Of a DNA stretch of 64,000 nt, positions 17,146 through 25,770 are shown one piece after another (the first letter of the stretch is position 1; the number at the start of each line of letters is the position of its first letter). This DNA is from Nitrospira moscoviensis (lineage in GTDB: Bacteria; Nitrospirota; Nitrospiria; Nitrospirales; Nitrospiraceae), in NCBI RefSeq assembly GCF_001273775.1, contig NZ_CP011801.1:2148001-2212000 (forward strand). Direction: 5' to 3'. The notes under the pieces were generated by a model that searched no databases, was not told the origin of the DNA, and saw only the letters and a program-made list of their open reading frames with translations. Both the position numbers and the translations under genes were made by a program.

Positions 17146-19530
17146 ATGGAGAACGAACCGAGGGTGTTGACGCTTCCCATATTGCCGATAAAGCGAACAG
17201 TGTTGTTTCCCGGTGTCATGATGCCGCTGACGATCGGCCGGCCCCGCTCTATGGCCGCCGTGAATGCGGCGATGAAGACCGAGGAAAAAATGATCGTGGT
17301 GGTGGCCCAGCGCGATCCCCAGACGGAAGAACCGGGGACGGCCGACCTCTATACAATCGGCACGAAAGCCATCATCAAGCAGATCGGCCAAGGATCGGAA
17401 GGAACCATTCACGCGCTCACGCAGGGGTTGGAGCGGGTTGTGCTGATCAAGGAAGAGCAGACTGATCCTTACCTAAGTGCCCGTGTTCGCCTGCTCGACC
17501 GGCCCACTGGAAGCGGCACGGAGCTCCAGGCGCTGCACCGCGCGATTCAGGAGCTGGCGGCGGAGCTGCCCCGGCTCATCCAAGCGCCCGGCATCCAGGA
17601 GGCGAGCGTGGCCTTCGCGAACGAGACGGACCCGGTGGCCTTGGCCTACCGTATCGCGTCGATGGTCAATCTCACCGTGGCGGAAGAGCAGAAACTGCTC
17701 GAAAGCTCCTCGACGGTCGATTTGCTCCGCGATTTGTATGCCGCACTGTCGAAGGAAATCCAAATCCTACAGCTGCGGGACAAGATCGCCAGCGATACAC
17801 AGGCCAAGATCGGGAAGAATCAGCGCGAGTACATCCTGCGCGAACAGCTCAAGGCCATCCAACAGGAATTGGGCGAGGGTGAGGGCGAGGAAAACGAAAT
17901 CGCGCACCTCAAGAAACAGATCGAGGAAGCCGACCTCCCGGACCATATCCGGAAGGAAGTCGAGCGCGAGGTGACGCGTCTCGGGAAGGTTCCGCCGTCA
18001 TCGCCGGACCATCAGGTCTTGCGGACCTATCTGGAATTGGTCCTCGAACTGCCGTGGAAGAAAGCGTCCGAAGAACACCTCAACCTGTCCAGGGTTCGGC
18101 AGGTATTGGAGGAAGATCACTACGGCATCAAGGAAGTCAAAGAGCGGATCGTCGAGCACCTGGCCGTGCTCAAGCTCAATCCGACGGCGAAGGCGCCGAT
18201 TCTCTGCTTGGTCGGTCCTCCCGGCGTCGGCAAGACGAGCCTGGGCCAATCGATTGCCCGGGCCATGGGACGGACGTTCGAGCGGTTCAGCCTGGGCGGT
18301 GTGCACGATGAAGCGGAGCTGCGCGGCCATCGCCGCACGTACGTCGGCGCGTTGCCGGGCCGCATCATCCAAGCGATGCGCCGGGCGGGCGTGAACAACC
18401 CGGTGTTGATGTTGGACGAGGTCGATAAGATGGGGCGCGACTTCCGAGGAGACCCGGCCGCCGCCCTGCTCGAAATCCTCGACCCGGCGCAGAACCACAC
18501 ATTCCGCGACCACTATCTGGATTTGCCGTTCGATCTGTCGAAGGTGTTCTTCATCACGACGGCGAACACGCTGGATACGATCAGCCAACCGCTGTTGGAC
18601 CGGATGGAAATCATCCGGCTCCAGGGCTACAGCGAGCGGGAGAAGGCCGAGATCGCCCGGCGCTACCTATGGCCGAGGCGGCTCAAGGAAGCGGGCCTCG
18701 ATGCGACGCAAGCCGTGCTGCCGGACGAGGTGCTCGATCTCGTCATCAGCCGGTACACGCGGGAAGCCGGCGTGCGCCAGTTGGAACAGATGTTGGGCCG
18801 CTTGACGAGAAAAGTCGCGCTGGCCTTTGCGGACCTGCCGGAAGGCCAGGAGCGGGCGCCGGTGACCATCACGCCCGAGATGCTGGCGGAGTGGCTCGGG
18901 TCCGAGCGGTTCATGCCGGAAGAGGCCAGAAAAGAATTGCCGCCCGGCGTGGCGACCGGGTTGGCCTGGACGCCGACCGGCGGCGACGTGCTCTACATCG
19001 AAACCACGCTCCTGCCCGGCAGCCATGACTTGACCCTCACCGGTCAGCTCGGCGACGTGATGCAGGAGTCGGCGCGCGCCGCGCGGAGCTATCTCTGGTC
19101 GCATGCCGAAAGCATGGGCCTCGATATCTCGCGGTTCAAGCGGAACGGCGTCCACATCCACGTGCCGTCCGGCGCGATTCCGAAAGACGGCCCGTCCGCC
19201 GGCATCACCATGGCGACGGCGCTGGCCTCGGCCTACGTCGGCAAAATCGTGCGGAGCGACACGGCCATGACGGGCGAGATCAGCTTGAGCGGGCTCGTCC
19301 TGCCGGTCGGGGGCATCAAGGAAAAGGTGCTGGCCGCGCATCGGGCGGGCATCAAGCGGATCATTCTGCCCAAGGCCAATGTGAAGGATCTCAAGGATGT
19401 GCCGATCGAAGTGCGGGAAGACCTGACCTTCATCCCGGTGGAACGGATCGAAGAAGTTCTTCCGGCCGCCTTCAATCACGACGCCGATTCGGATCGACCG
19501 GAGCCGGTGGCTGCGTCCGCTGAGCGCTAA
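17146..19530 (+). CDS. lon: ATP-dependent protease La (Lon)
   Basis: Lon degrades damaged and regulatory proteins. The ATG at 17146, not upstream in-frame codons, begins the conserved LON substrate domain (MENEPRVLTLPILPIKRTVL), giving 794 residues. Walker A GPPGVGKTSL is near residue 356 and Walker B LMLDEVDKMG follows. The proteolytic Ser is in PKDGPSAG (about residue 684) and the Lys in GIKEKVLAAH (about residue 727). All key residues are intact. An intrinsic terminator follows 5 nt after the stop. Confidence 0.98.
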   Translation: MENEPRVLTLPILPIKRTVLFPGVMMPLTIGRPRSMAAVNAAMKTEEKMIVVVAQRDPQTEEPGTADLYTIGTKAIIKQIGQGSEGTIHALTQGLERVVLIKEEQTDPYLSARVRLLDRPTGSGTELQALHRAIQELAAELPRLIQAPGIQEASVAFANETDPVALAYRIASMVNLTVAEEQKLLESSSTVDLLRDLYAALSKEIQILQLRDKIASDTQAKIGKNQREYILREQLKAIQQELGEGEGEENEIAHLKKQIEEADLPDHIRKEVEREVTRLGKVPPSSPDHQVLRTYLELVLELPWKKASEEHLNLSRVRQVLEEDHYGIKEVKERIVEHLAVLKLNPTAKAPILCLVGPPGVGKTSLGQSIARAMGRTFERFSLGGVHDEAELRGHRRTYVGALPGRIIQAMRRAGVNNPVLMLDEVDKMGRDFRGDPAAALLEILDPAQNHTFRDHYLDLPFDLSKVFFITTANTLDTISQPLLDRMEIIRLQGYSEREKAEIARRYLWPRRLKEAGLDATQAVLPDEVLDLVISRYTREAGVRQLEQMLGRLTRKVALAFADLPEGQERAPVTITPEMLAEWLGSERFMPEEARKELPPGVATGLAWTPTGGDVLYIETTLLPGSHDLTLTGQLGDVMQESARAARSYLWSHAESMGLDISRFKRNGVHIHVPSGAIPKDGPSAGITMATALASAYVGKIVRSDTAMTGEISLSGLVLPVGGIKEKVLAAHRAGIKRIILPKANVKDLKDVPIEVREDLTFIPVERIEEVLPAAFNHDADSDRPEPVAASAER

Positions 19531-19535
19531 TCAAA

Positions 19536-19562
19536 GGACCCCGGAGATACGCGCCGGGGTCC
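19536..19562 (+). terminator. Intrinsic terminator of lon
   Basis: GGACCCCGG (19536-19544) and CCGGGGTCC (19554-19562) form a perfect 9-bp stem with a 9-nt loop right after the lon stop codon. The run after it (CTCACCTTGCCCCTCTG) is pyrimidine-rich rather than a clean U-tract. Confidence 0.8.
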
Positions 19563-19647
19563 CTCACCTTGCCCCTCTGTCTTTTCCTGTGTAAGGATAG
19601 CGCGAGGTCCGCGACTGATCGAAGTATCATCTTGCCCGGAGGATACC

Positions 19648-20067
19648 ATGGCGGCAAAAATCGACATCGGCCCGATCGTGAAAGTGGTGAAGAGCGACGA
19701 GGAATGGAAAAAGCTGCTGGCGCCGGCGGCCTATCGCGTCCTCCGGCACGAAGACACAGAGCGCGCCTTCACGAATCCGCTCCATGAGAATCACCAGCCC
19801 GGCATCTACCATTGCGCCGGCTGCGACCTGCCCCTCTTCTCCTCCGAACACAAGTTCGACAGCGGCACCGGCTGGCCCAGCTTCTGGCAGCCGATCGACC
19901 CCAAAGTGATCGAGACGCGCACCGACTCCAAATTTTTCATGACCCGCATCGAAGTCCACTGCGCCCGCTGCGAAGGACACCAAGGCCACGTCTTCAACGA
20001 CGGCCCCAAACCGACCGGCCTCCGCTACTGTATCAACGGCGCTGCACTGAAGTTCGTGCCGGCGTGA
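19648..20067 (+). CDS. msrB: Peptide-methionine (R)-S-oxide reductase
   Basis: MsrB repairs the R-epimer of methionine sulfoxide in oxidised proteins. The 139 residues include the zinc-site cysteines (CAGCDLPLF and CARCEGHQGH), the substrate motif GTGWPSFWQPI and the catalytic RYCINGAALKF, with the reactive Cys in place. It is transcribed alone after lon. No msrA is visible in the window. Confidence 0.97.
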   Translation: MAAKIDIGPIVKVVKSDEEWKKLLAPAAYRVLRHEDTERAFTNPLHENHQPGIYHCAGCDLPLFSSEHKFDSGTGWPSFWQPIDPKVIETRTDSKFFMTRIEVHCARCEGHQGHVFNDGPKPTGLRYCINGAALKFVPA

Positions 20068-20177
20068 TGCCCCCTTTTTTCTATCAGTCCACCTGGTCCA
20101 TCTACCCCACAAACGCAAGCTCACGTGGTTGGGCCGGTTGCTTGTGGCCAGGTGGCAATCTCCATGGGGAAGGAGCG

Positions 20178-20261
20178 GGCTAACAGTCAAATGGATGCGT
20201 CCAGCCCAACAATCCGTGCGATCATGTCACCTCGGCGCGGGGCCCATTTGACGCCTTAGAC
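20178..20261 (+). repeat. attC-like imperfect inverted repeat
   Basis: An 84-nt element begins with GGCTAAC (20178-20184) and ends with CTTAGAC (20255-20261), each one base away from the integron attC consensus ends RYYYAAC and GTTRRRY. Just inside lie perfectly complementary 9-mers GTCAAATGG (20186-20194) and CCATTTGAC (20244-20252). The change at the first base of the right end affects the expected recombination triplet, so it would be a decayed or atypical site. No integrase gene is present. Confidence 0.4.
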
Positions 20262-20301
20262 GGCATGGGCGCAATAGAGAAGAGCGACGCTGGAGGAACA
20301 C

Positions 20302-20679
20302 GTGGGTAAATCAACCGCCACTTACTGGAATCCGCTAAATCCTGAAAACCAGGAACGGTGGGCTCCAATCAAAGGATTGGAAGGAGTTGCGGAGGAATTG
20401 ACGCTGAGTGCCGATCCAGTTACCGGAGAGTACACCAGACTGACACGATTTCTTCCCGGGGCGGATACATCTTCTTTCGGAGGAAAGAGTCATTCTTATC
20501 CAGAGGAGGTGTTCATTGTCAGTGGTCGTCTTTACGACCGTGCGTTTGACATGTGGCTGGAAGCAGGCCACTACGCAAGCCGGCCTCCAGGTGAGGTTCA
20601 TGGGCCGTTTAAAACCGACGTCGGATGTGTGGTGCTAGAAGTATCGTTTCCCAATCGTGTTAGCAGCGACATCGGCTAA
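20302..20679 (+). CDS. Cupin-domain protein (ChrR/cupin_7-like)
   Basis: The 125-residue product starts at GTG with GGAGGAA 7-10 nt upstream. It is one cupin barrel, with metal-ligand candidates in HSYPEEVFIVSGRL and GHYASRPPGEVHGPF. Such proteins include anti-sigma ChrR C-terminal domains and small sugar- or acetylacetone-type dioxygenases. Substrate cannot be assigned. It sits 40 nt after the attC-like element and before a higBA relic, in a region of lower GC and frequent decay. Confidence 0.82.
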   Translation: MGKSTATYWNPLNPENQERWAPIKGLEGVAEELTLSADPVTGEYTRLTRFLPGADTSSFGGKSHSYPEEVFIVSGRLYDRAFDMWLEAGHYASRPPGEVHGPFKTDVGCVVLEVSFPNRVSSDIG

Positions 20680-20711
20680 TTCTGACCCCGGCTTTCGGTT
20701 GCGGCCGGCAT

Positions 20712-20783
20712 CTGATCTATCCTCTTCTCCTCCGAACCGAGAATGGCAACGTGTACGATGTCGATCTTATTGACTACCATTAG
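20712..20783 (+). pseudogene. Remnant of a HigB-type toxin (C-terminal end only)
   Basis: The last 23 codons read LIYPLLLRTENGNVYDVDLI then DYH and stop, matching the conserved C-terminus of HigB/RelE-like toxins (…DVDLIDYH). The N-terminal three quarters are missing, with a TCTGACCCC repeat motif at 20683-20691 near the break. A higA-like start follows 9 nt later with the usual AGGAG, confirming the identity. Confidence 0.6.
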
Positions 20784-20792
20784 GAGCTGACC

Positions 20793-20986
20793 ATGCGTAT
20801 GAAGAATCCCCCTCACCCTGGGTTGTCCGTCGGCCATGACTGCCTCGAGCCGCTGGGGCTTTCCGTCGCAGAAGGAGCCAAAATACTGAGCGTAACTAGG
20901 CAGCAATGAACAATATTGTCAGCGGCAAGACTGCGATTCACCTGGCCGTGGAGTCTCTCGAACCTGGCCGCGTTGTTCCGCTTTAA
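20793..20986 (+). pseudogene. Frameshifted HigA-type antitoxin gene
   Basis: The reading frame from ATG encodes MRMKNPPHPGLSV…CLEPLGLSVAEGAKILSVTRQ and then hits TGA at 20907. A one-base shift restores the family continuation NNIVSGKTAI, ending at TAA 20984-20986. This is the helix-turn-helix core of XRE/HigA antitoxins broken by an indel and truncated. With the HigB tail upstream it marks a dead toxin-antitoxin pair. Confidence 0.65.
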
Positions 20987-21228
20987 CCTGCTGACGTACC
21001 GGAATCTGTGGGCATGGCTCGATGCGCCGTTTGAACATCCGTTGCGCGCGTCGGCACCCACGCAAGGAACGCTCTTCGCGACGTAATCTTGGACAGCAGC
21101 ATGGGAACCTCATCCGAGAACCGGAACCCAAGCCGTCTAACAAGTACAATTTTCGTGGGGAGGACACTGAGGGGCAGATTATTTTGGACTGTAGTGAGTC
21201 TGACCCCTTCATGTCAATTGTGATTGTT

Positions 21229-21344
21229 CCCGGTGGCTTTTCCGGAGGGGCCACACCCGTTCTAGAACACGGAAGTTAAGCCCTCCAAGGCCGATGATAC
21301 TGCTGGCGAGAGGCAGTGGGAAAGAAAGTAGGACGCTGTCGGGT
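21229..21344 (+). rRNA. Stand-alone 5S rRNA-like sequence, altered loop C (possible pseudogene)
   Basis: The stretch contains the diagnostic bacterial 5S core GGAGGGGCCACACCCGTTC, GAACACGGAAGTTAAGCC, CCGATGATACTGC and GTAGGACGCTG. The ends CCCGGTGGC and GCTGTCGGG pair as helix I with G-U wobbles. Where 5S normally has a loop of about 7-8 nt (CCATCCC type) between GTTC and GAAC, only TA remains, and there is an extra GAAA before GTAGG. No 16S or 23S sequence lies upstream. It is therefore either an orphan divergent copy or a decayed one. Confidence 0.7.
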
Positions 21345-21398
21345 TATAAGAGGCCGATCAAGTTGCAAAACCTGGCCGGCTTTTTCTTTTATAACCCG
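21340..21398 (+). terminator. Hairpin and T-rich tract at the end of the 5S-like sequence
   Basis: CGGGTTATAA (21340-21349), which overlaps the last bases of the 5S-like sequence, is perfectly complementary to TTATAACCCG (21389-21398). Inside lies a GGCC-containing stem followed by CTTTTTCTTTT (21380-21390). It looks like an rRNA-type terminator, and its right arm may also serve the leftward TPR genes ending at 21456. Confidence 0.5.
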
Positions 21399-21455
21399 GT
21401 ACAACGTCGGCGAAGAAAGGCGAAGGGGTTTATCAACCACCTGACGAGAGTCTAT

Positions 21456-22577
21456 TCACCTTGTGCGCTCTTGAATAGCCGGCTTCCGAAATTTGGCTAG
21501 AGCGTCTCGCTGCGCGATGCCTTCCCGGTGTTTGGCAATCATCGCGCGGGCATCGAGCATGTACGGTTGTCGTTTCAGGGTTTCTTCAAAATATCTAATC
21601 GCTTCCTCCAATTGGCCCATATCACCGTACACATAGCCCAAATGGTAATAGGCTTCCCAATTATCCGGATCGAGAGGAATTGATTTCTTCAACACCGCAG
21701 CGGCCTCGGCTGACTGGCCGGCCCAGTTCAACGCAGTCCCGTAAGCCTGCATGGTGCTATAGGACGGATATTGCTGGACTGCGTGTTGGAAGAAAGGCAG
21801 CGAATCTTGATAGCGGAGTCCCTGAAATAATAGCCATCCGATATCCACCGCTGTTTTCCAATCTTCCGGTTTCAGCCGCAGGTACCTCCAACCGCTTTCG
21901 ATTCCCTCGGCCCAGCGGTCATGCTTCAATTCGAATTCGACCTTGGCTCGCCAGACAAGTGTGGCTGTCGGGGACCGCTTAAGAATCTCGGTTCCATACC
22001 AGCCCCAGTCTTGCTCGATCGCTGTGACGGTTGGAATGTCAAACATGCCTCGCTTGATTTTCACGCTGACCGGCTGGGCTCCCCAGAGTCGGGCCTTCTC
22101 TCGTTCAGTGATCAAGACCCGCATCGGATGATCGGGGTCGTCTCGATACCTCAGCGTGACCCAAGAACAGGCGTTCGGTAGCCCCACCGTTTTCTTCCAT
22201 GTCTCTGAATCGATTTCTGCGGCTCGGTGGAGCGGCGGTGTCGTGTCCAGCGTGCCATTGGCATAGAGCACGAGACTAGAGTACACGAAGAGTCGGACAA
22301 GCAACCCGATTGACCATTCAGTTCTCGTCAAGAACGATCGGATGGGATCCCATCGCGGAAGGTTCGTCGCAAACTGATTGACGATGAGAATAAATTCATA
22401 GATGAGCAAGATGACTCCAACCACCGGTAGAAGGAGAAACAGCATGGAGCCTTGGAGTCGATACTGATAGTGCATCCAAATGCCAAGGCCGCAGGCGGCA
22501 GCGCCCATGCCATATTGCACGGTAAGGCGTCCCCACATGTTTCGGAACAACTGGATCAACCAGCTTAGCCAGCTCAT
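21456..22577 (-). CDS. Membrane protein with C-terminal TPR repeats
   Basis: The 373-residue protein has three or four hydrophobic segments in its first 120 residues, a central region of unknown type (about 120-230), then TPR-like repeats to the end; the clearest reads DPDNWEAYYHLGYVYGDMGQ followed by LEEAIRYFEETLKRQP. TPR regions bind proteins. Its ATG overlaps the stop of the preceding TPR gene by 4 nt (ATGA), so the two form an operon and may act in one complex. No export or secretion genes are adjacent. Confidence 0.82.
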   Translation of the reverse strand: MSWLSWLIQLFRNMWGRLTVQYGMGAAACGLGIWMHYQYRLQGSMLFLLLPVVGVILLIYEFILIVNQFATNLPRWDPIRSFLTRTEWSIGLLVRLFVYSSLVLYANGTLDTTPPLHRAAEIDSETWKKTVGLPNACSWVTLRYRDDPDHPMRVLITEREKARLWGAQPVSVKIKRGMFDIPTVTAIEQDWGWYGTEILKRSPTATLVWRAKVEFELKHDRWAEGIESGWRYLRLKPEDWKTAVDIGWLLFQGLRYQDSLPFFQHAVQQYPSYSTMQAYGTALNWAGQSAEAAAVLKKSIPLDPDNWEAYYHLGYVYGDMGQLEEAIRYFEETLKRQPYMLDARAMIAKHREGIAQRDALAKFRKPAIQERTR

Positions 22578-24121
22578 GAGACGTCGTGTCCAAGGCCCTT
22601 CCTGACATAGGGATAGAGATGCTGAGCCCCCTTGTTATCTGGATCTCGTTTTAAGACCTGCTCTAGACATGTGGCCGCCTGGCGATATTGTCCTGTGTAG
22701 ACGTATTGCTGGCACAGATAGGTTTTAAGGGTCAGATCGTTATCCCCCAATCTGATCGCGGTTTCATATTCGACGATTGATTCCTGCACACGTTTCTGGT
22801 TTGCGTACACATTTCCAAGACCCCGATGGGCATAGGATCGGGCCGGATCAATGGCGAGCGCCATTCGATAGGTCTGAGCCGCTTCATCGTAACGTTCTAG
22901 CGTTTCCAGGCTCATGCCGATCGCCTCGTAGAAGGCAGGATTTCTGGGTTGAAGAGTGAGTAACTGGCGGTAATAGCCGATCGCCTCCTCGGCACGACCA
23001 AGGTTGAAGTGGAGTTTGGCCGCTTGGGCCAGCAGCTCCTGGTTCTGCGGCGATTCGCTCAGACCTGCCTTGACGTACTCAAGAGCCTGGGGATAATCCC
23101 CAAACCGCTCAGTGAGAAACGCGATCAAATTTGCCCGGTGCAACTGGTCCTTGGGACTCGCCTCAACGGCTCCCTTCCACATCTGGTACTCATTGAGAAG
23201 ATCGCTGCCTCGATGACGATAAATATTGGCCGCCCATCTAAAGGCTTCGGCATTGAGGGAATTCAGGTCGATCGCCTGCAGAAAGAAACTCAAGGCACGG
23301 TCATAATCGCCGCGTTTATCCTCGAGCACGCCCAGCGTGACATATGCATCGTCGGGGCGTCCACCTAACTCAATGGCCCGATACGCGGCCTTCGCGGCGA
23401 GAGGTGCATTCGAAGGATCATAGATTCGAAGGTTCCGGTAATAGTGTGCTAGGAGACACCACCGAAGTCCGTCTGGTGTGCCTTCTTGAAGCTCGTCGAC
23501 AGCCTCCAGTGTCCAGAGAAAAGTTGTCAGGCGGGCCTCTACTCGGTTGCTCCGCAAAAGGCGATTCAAGGTATCGATGGCCTGATTAGGAGCCTGGGCG
23601 TAAGTATGCGCGACTGCTGTTAACAGCAGTGCGTCGGCATGGGTTTCGTCATGCTCGAGGATCTGGTCGAAATGAAGCAAGGCTGCGTGGAAGTCGCGTT
23701 GCGCTAATGCCACTTCACCACGTGTTAACAACGCCAATAAGTCATCATGCTGAGTCGCGAGTTGCTGATCCGCTGCGAGAGCGGCTGTGGCCACGTCGCC
23801 CTGCAGCAAAGCCCTGTACGCGTGGTCGCCGGTGTCCCATTGTCTCCATCCTCCATCGCGCAAGTGGGCACGGTAGGCCGTAGCAGCCTTCGCATAGTGA
23901 CCAGTAAGGTAGTATGCGAGGCCTTGAGCACCATGAAAGGATGCTTGAAACAACCGTCCATCCATTTCCTCAATTCGTTCCCGGGCATACAAGAAGAGGA
24001 TAGCAACAATGATCCCGAGCACCACCCGCCGGTAGGAGATCACCATGAGAAGCAATTCTTCCCAAGTTGGGAGAGACCACCACCGGTTTTCCGAAGGCAC
24101 AGACGTTGCTATTTGACTCAT
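22574..24121 (-). CDS. Membrane-anchored TPR-repeat protein
   Basis: The ATG at 24121 has GAGAGGA 7 nt upstream and gives 515 residues. After a short cytosolic start there is one membrane segment (about residues 28-46, VVLGIIVAILFLYA), then an almost continuous TPR superhelix to the end, with repeats such as RAEEAIGYYRQLLTLQPRNP and ARSYAHRGLGNVYANQKRVQ. It is the first gene of a two-gene TPR operon. AATATA at 24314-24319 with TGGCAT at 24337-24342 reads leftward as a weak promoter far upstream. Function unknown. Confidence 0.82.
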   Translation of the reverse strand: MSQIATSVPSENRWWSLPTWEELLLMVISYRRVVLGIIVAILFLYARERIEEMDGRLFQASFHGAQGLAYYLTGHYAKAATAYRAHLRDGGWRQWDTGDHAYRALLQGDVATAALAADQQLATQHDDLLALLTRGEVALAQRDFHAALLHFDQILEHDETHADALLLTAVAHTYAQAPNQAIDTLNRLLRSNRVEARLTTFLWTLEAVDELQEGTPDGLRWCLLAHYYRNLRIYDPSNAPLAAKAAYRAIELGGRPDDAYVTLGVLEDKRGDYDRALSFFLQAIDLNSLNAEAFRWAANIYRHRGSDLLNEYQMWKGAVEASPKDQLHRANLIAFLTERFGDYPQALEYVKAGLSESPQNQELLAQAAKLHFNLGRAEEAIGYYRQLLTLQPRNPAFYEAIGMSLETLERYDEAAQTYRMALAIDPARSYAHRGLGNVYANQKRVQESIVEYETAIRLGDNDLTLKTYLCQQYVYTGQYRQAATCLEQVLKRDPDNKGAQHLYPYVRKGLGHDVS

Positions 24122-24469
24122 CGCATTCCTCTCACTCGCATTGCAACGCTCGTTCTCAATCGAGGGCTGCACAGTTAGGTTGGCAAGTGTCGCGCTCGCA
24201 TTACTCCAGGATGGTCAAGTTCGATCACTGCTGCCTTACTGATTCCGGTCAACCATGCCATTACAGAACGTTCTACTTACTGCTCCAAGATATGTCCTAA
24301 GCATTCCGTCACAAATATAGCAGACCCATGAACCCCTGGCATTTTGGCCTCCACTGGCCTATGAGAAGCTTATTTGACATGCCTGCGGAACGTTGCGACT
24401 AACAGAAACGGCAGATTGTGCGAGAGATGGAGGGGTGGTCTTGGTCCCCTTCTGGACAGCAAATGACAT

Positions 24470-24501
24470 GGGGTCGGGCAAATGAAAGGAATGGGGTCGG
24501 G
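24470..24501 (+). repeat. REP-like direct repeats flanking a RAYT relic
   Basis: ATGGGGTCGGG occurs twice, at 24468-24478 and 24491-24501, 23 nt apart. It is close to the GGGGTC arm of the palindrome at 25014-25030. These short motifs on both sides of the transposase relic are what a REP-associated transposase element leaves. The remainder of the 24122-24517 stretch holds only the weak leftward promoter mentioned for the TPR operon. Confidence 0.5.
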
Positions 24502-24517
24502 ATGAGCTGGCCCGGGT

Positions 24518-24985
24518 TTGACGGACACCTTTGATCGGGGACAGCATGTCCAGAAGAGGCGGGTGGGGCGACTCCCGCTGTTTAACCAGCCGTCAGACGT
24601 GCCGCCTTCGAGAAGATTGACTCAAGCCGCCGCGGCGATGCAGGTCCGGATCGCCGCCTACTGTCTGATGCCCAATCACTGGCATCTGGTTGTGGCCCCG
24701 CCGCGATGGCGAACTCTCCGAGGTGCTGCGCTGGATCACGGTCACCCATACGCAACGCTGGCATGCGCATCACAAGACCTCTGGGACCGGCCGGTCTACC
24801 AAGGGCGCTTCAAGTCGTTTCCGGTGCAGACGGATGAGCATTTTCTCACGGTGGCTTCGCCGGGAATACAGATCCAGGATCGCGTGGGGACGAAGGTGAA
24901 ATCGGTCGCCCAGACGCGATCCTTGGCGGCGACCGCAAAGTGCTGGTTCAAGCGATTCGGAATCGGGGCGAGATCTGGCTGGTGA
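24518..24985 (+). pseudogene. Frameshifted REP-associated tyrosine transposase (RAYT, IS200-like Y1)
   Basis: One frame gives AAYCLMPNHWHLVV with the HxH of the HUH active site. A second frame, from about 24690, continues with WPRRDGELSEVLRWITVTHT and QRWHAHHKTSGTG. The first frame resumes with PVYQGRFKSFPVQTDEHFLTV, after which similarity is lost. Two frameshifts and a missing C-terminus show an inactive copy. These enzymes mobilise REP palindromes, and such motifs flank it on both sides. Confidence 0.8.
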
Positions 24986-25013
24986 CGGGTCTGCACCGTC
25001 CGGATAATCAACA

Positions 25014-25030
25014 AAGGGGTCTGACCCCTT
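25014..25030. repeat. REP-like palindrome at the right end of the RAYT relic
   Basis: AAGGGGTC (25014-25021), one T, then GACCCCTT (25023-25030) is a perfect 8-bp palindrome around one base. The same TCTGACCCC motif recurs at 20683-20691 and 21199-21207, at the edges of the higBA and 5S-like relics. Confidence 0.6.
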
Positions 25031-25101
25031 AAAGTCCGCTCAATTCCTCCATCGCTCCGAAAGGCTATCCTAGAAGCCGCATAGCATAGAAGTTCCATCC
25101 C

Positions 25102-25680
25102 CTAGCACGACGGCGTGTCCGGGCGGCGGTGTTCGAAGTCCATGACGCCTTTGCGGCCGTCGAGCTCGATGGCGCAGCAGTCTTCGAGTAATTTTCTGAG
25201 TTGCTTGCGTCCCCGCTGCACGCGCGACTTCATGCCGGGCACCGACAGCCCCAACCGCTCCGCCGCCTGCTGATTGGTGAGGCCTTCCAACTCCACCAGG
25301 CTGATCGCCTGGCGGTACTCCTCCGACAGCCGCTCGATCATTGGGCGGAGGCAGCCGGACAGTTCTGTCTTGGCCGTTGAATCCATATCGGCCGTGGGCT
25401 CCGGGGCTTCCACTTCCAACTCGTCCGCCAAGCCGACGGGCAATTCGCGCTGCCGGCCCGGCGAACGATAGTAATCGACGATGACGTGGCGCGTGATTTG
25501 GAACACCCAGGAGATCAGCCGTTCCGGCTCCTTGAGCTGATCGAGGTGCCGATGCACGCGCACGAAGACTTCTTGCAGAATGTCGTCCGTCTCCGCCTCG
25601 TTCCCCACCCGCTTGGCGATGAAGCCTCGCAGGCCTTCGTGGACCTGCTGCCAGATGTCCTCTACGCGCTCGTCCATCAT
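25102..25680 (-). CDS. RNA polymerase sigma factor, SigZ-like ECF type
   Basis: The 192-residue product has sigma region 2 (about residues 12-78, DDILQEVFVRVHRHLDQL and SWVFQITRHVIVDYYR) and region 4 (about 115-165, SEEYRQAISLVELEGLTNQQ then AAERLGLS), the layout of extracytoplasmic-function sigma factors. The C-terminal tail contains DCCAIELDGRKGVMDFEHRRP, typical of the SigZ subgroup, with a Cys pair that could sense metal or redox. No anti-sigma gene is adjacent. It follows an ArsI/CadI-like gene on the same strand after 90 nt. Confidence 0.87.
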   Translation of the reverse strand: MMDERVEDIWQQVHEGLRGFIAKRVGNEAETDDILQEVFVRVHRHLDQLKEPERLISWVFQITRHVIVDYYRSPGRQRELPVGLADELEVEAPEPTADMDSTAKTELSGCLRPMIERLSEEYRQAISLVELEGLTNQQAAERLGLSVPGMKSRVQRGRKQLRKLLEDCCAIELDGRKGVMDFEHRRPDTPSC

Positions 25681-25770
25681 TCCTCTCGCCGGATCGCTAC
25701 GTTACGCCCGGCCATGTCTCGATGCAATGTCCGGCTGTGCCGGGATCGGTGCGGCCGGACGAGTTGAGCC

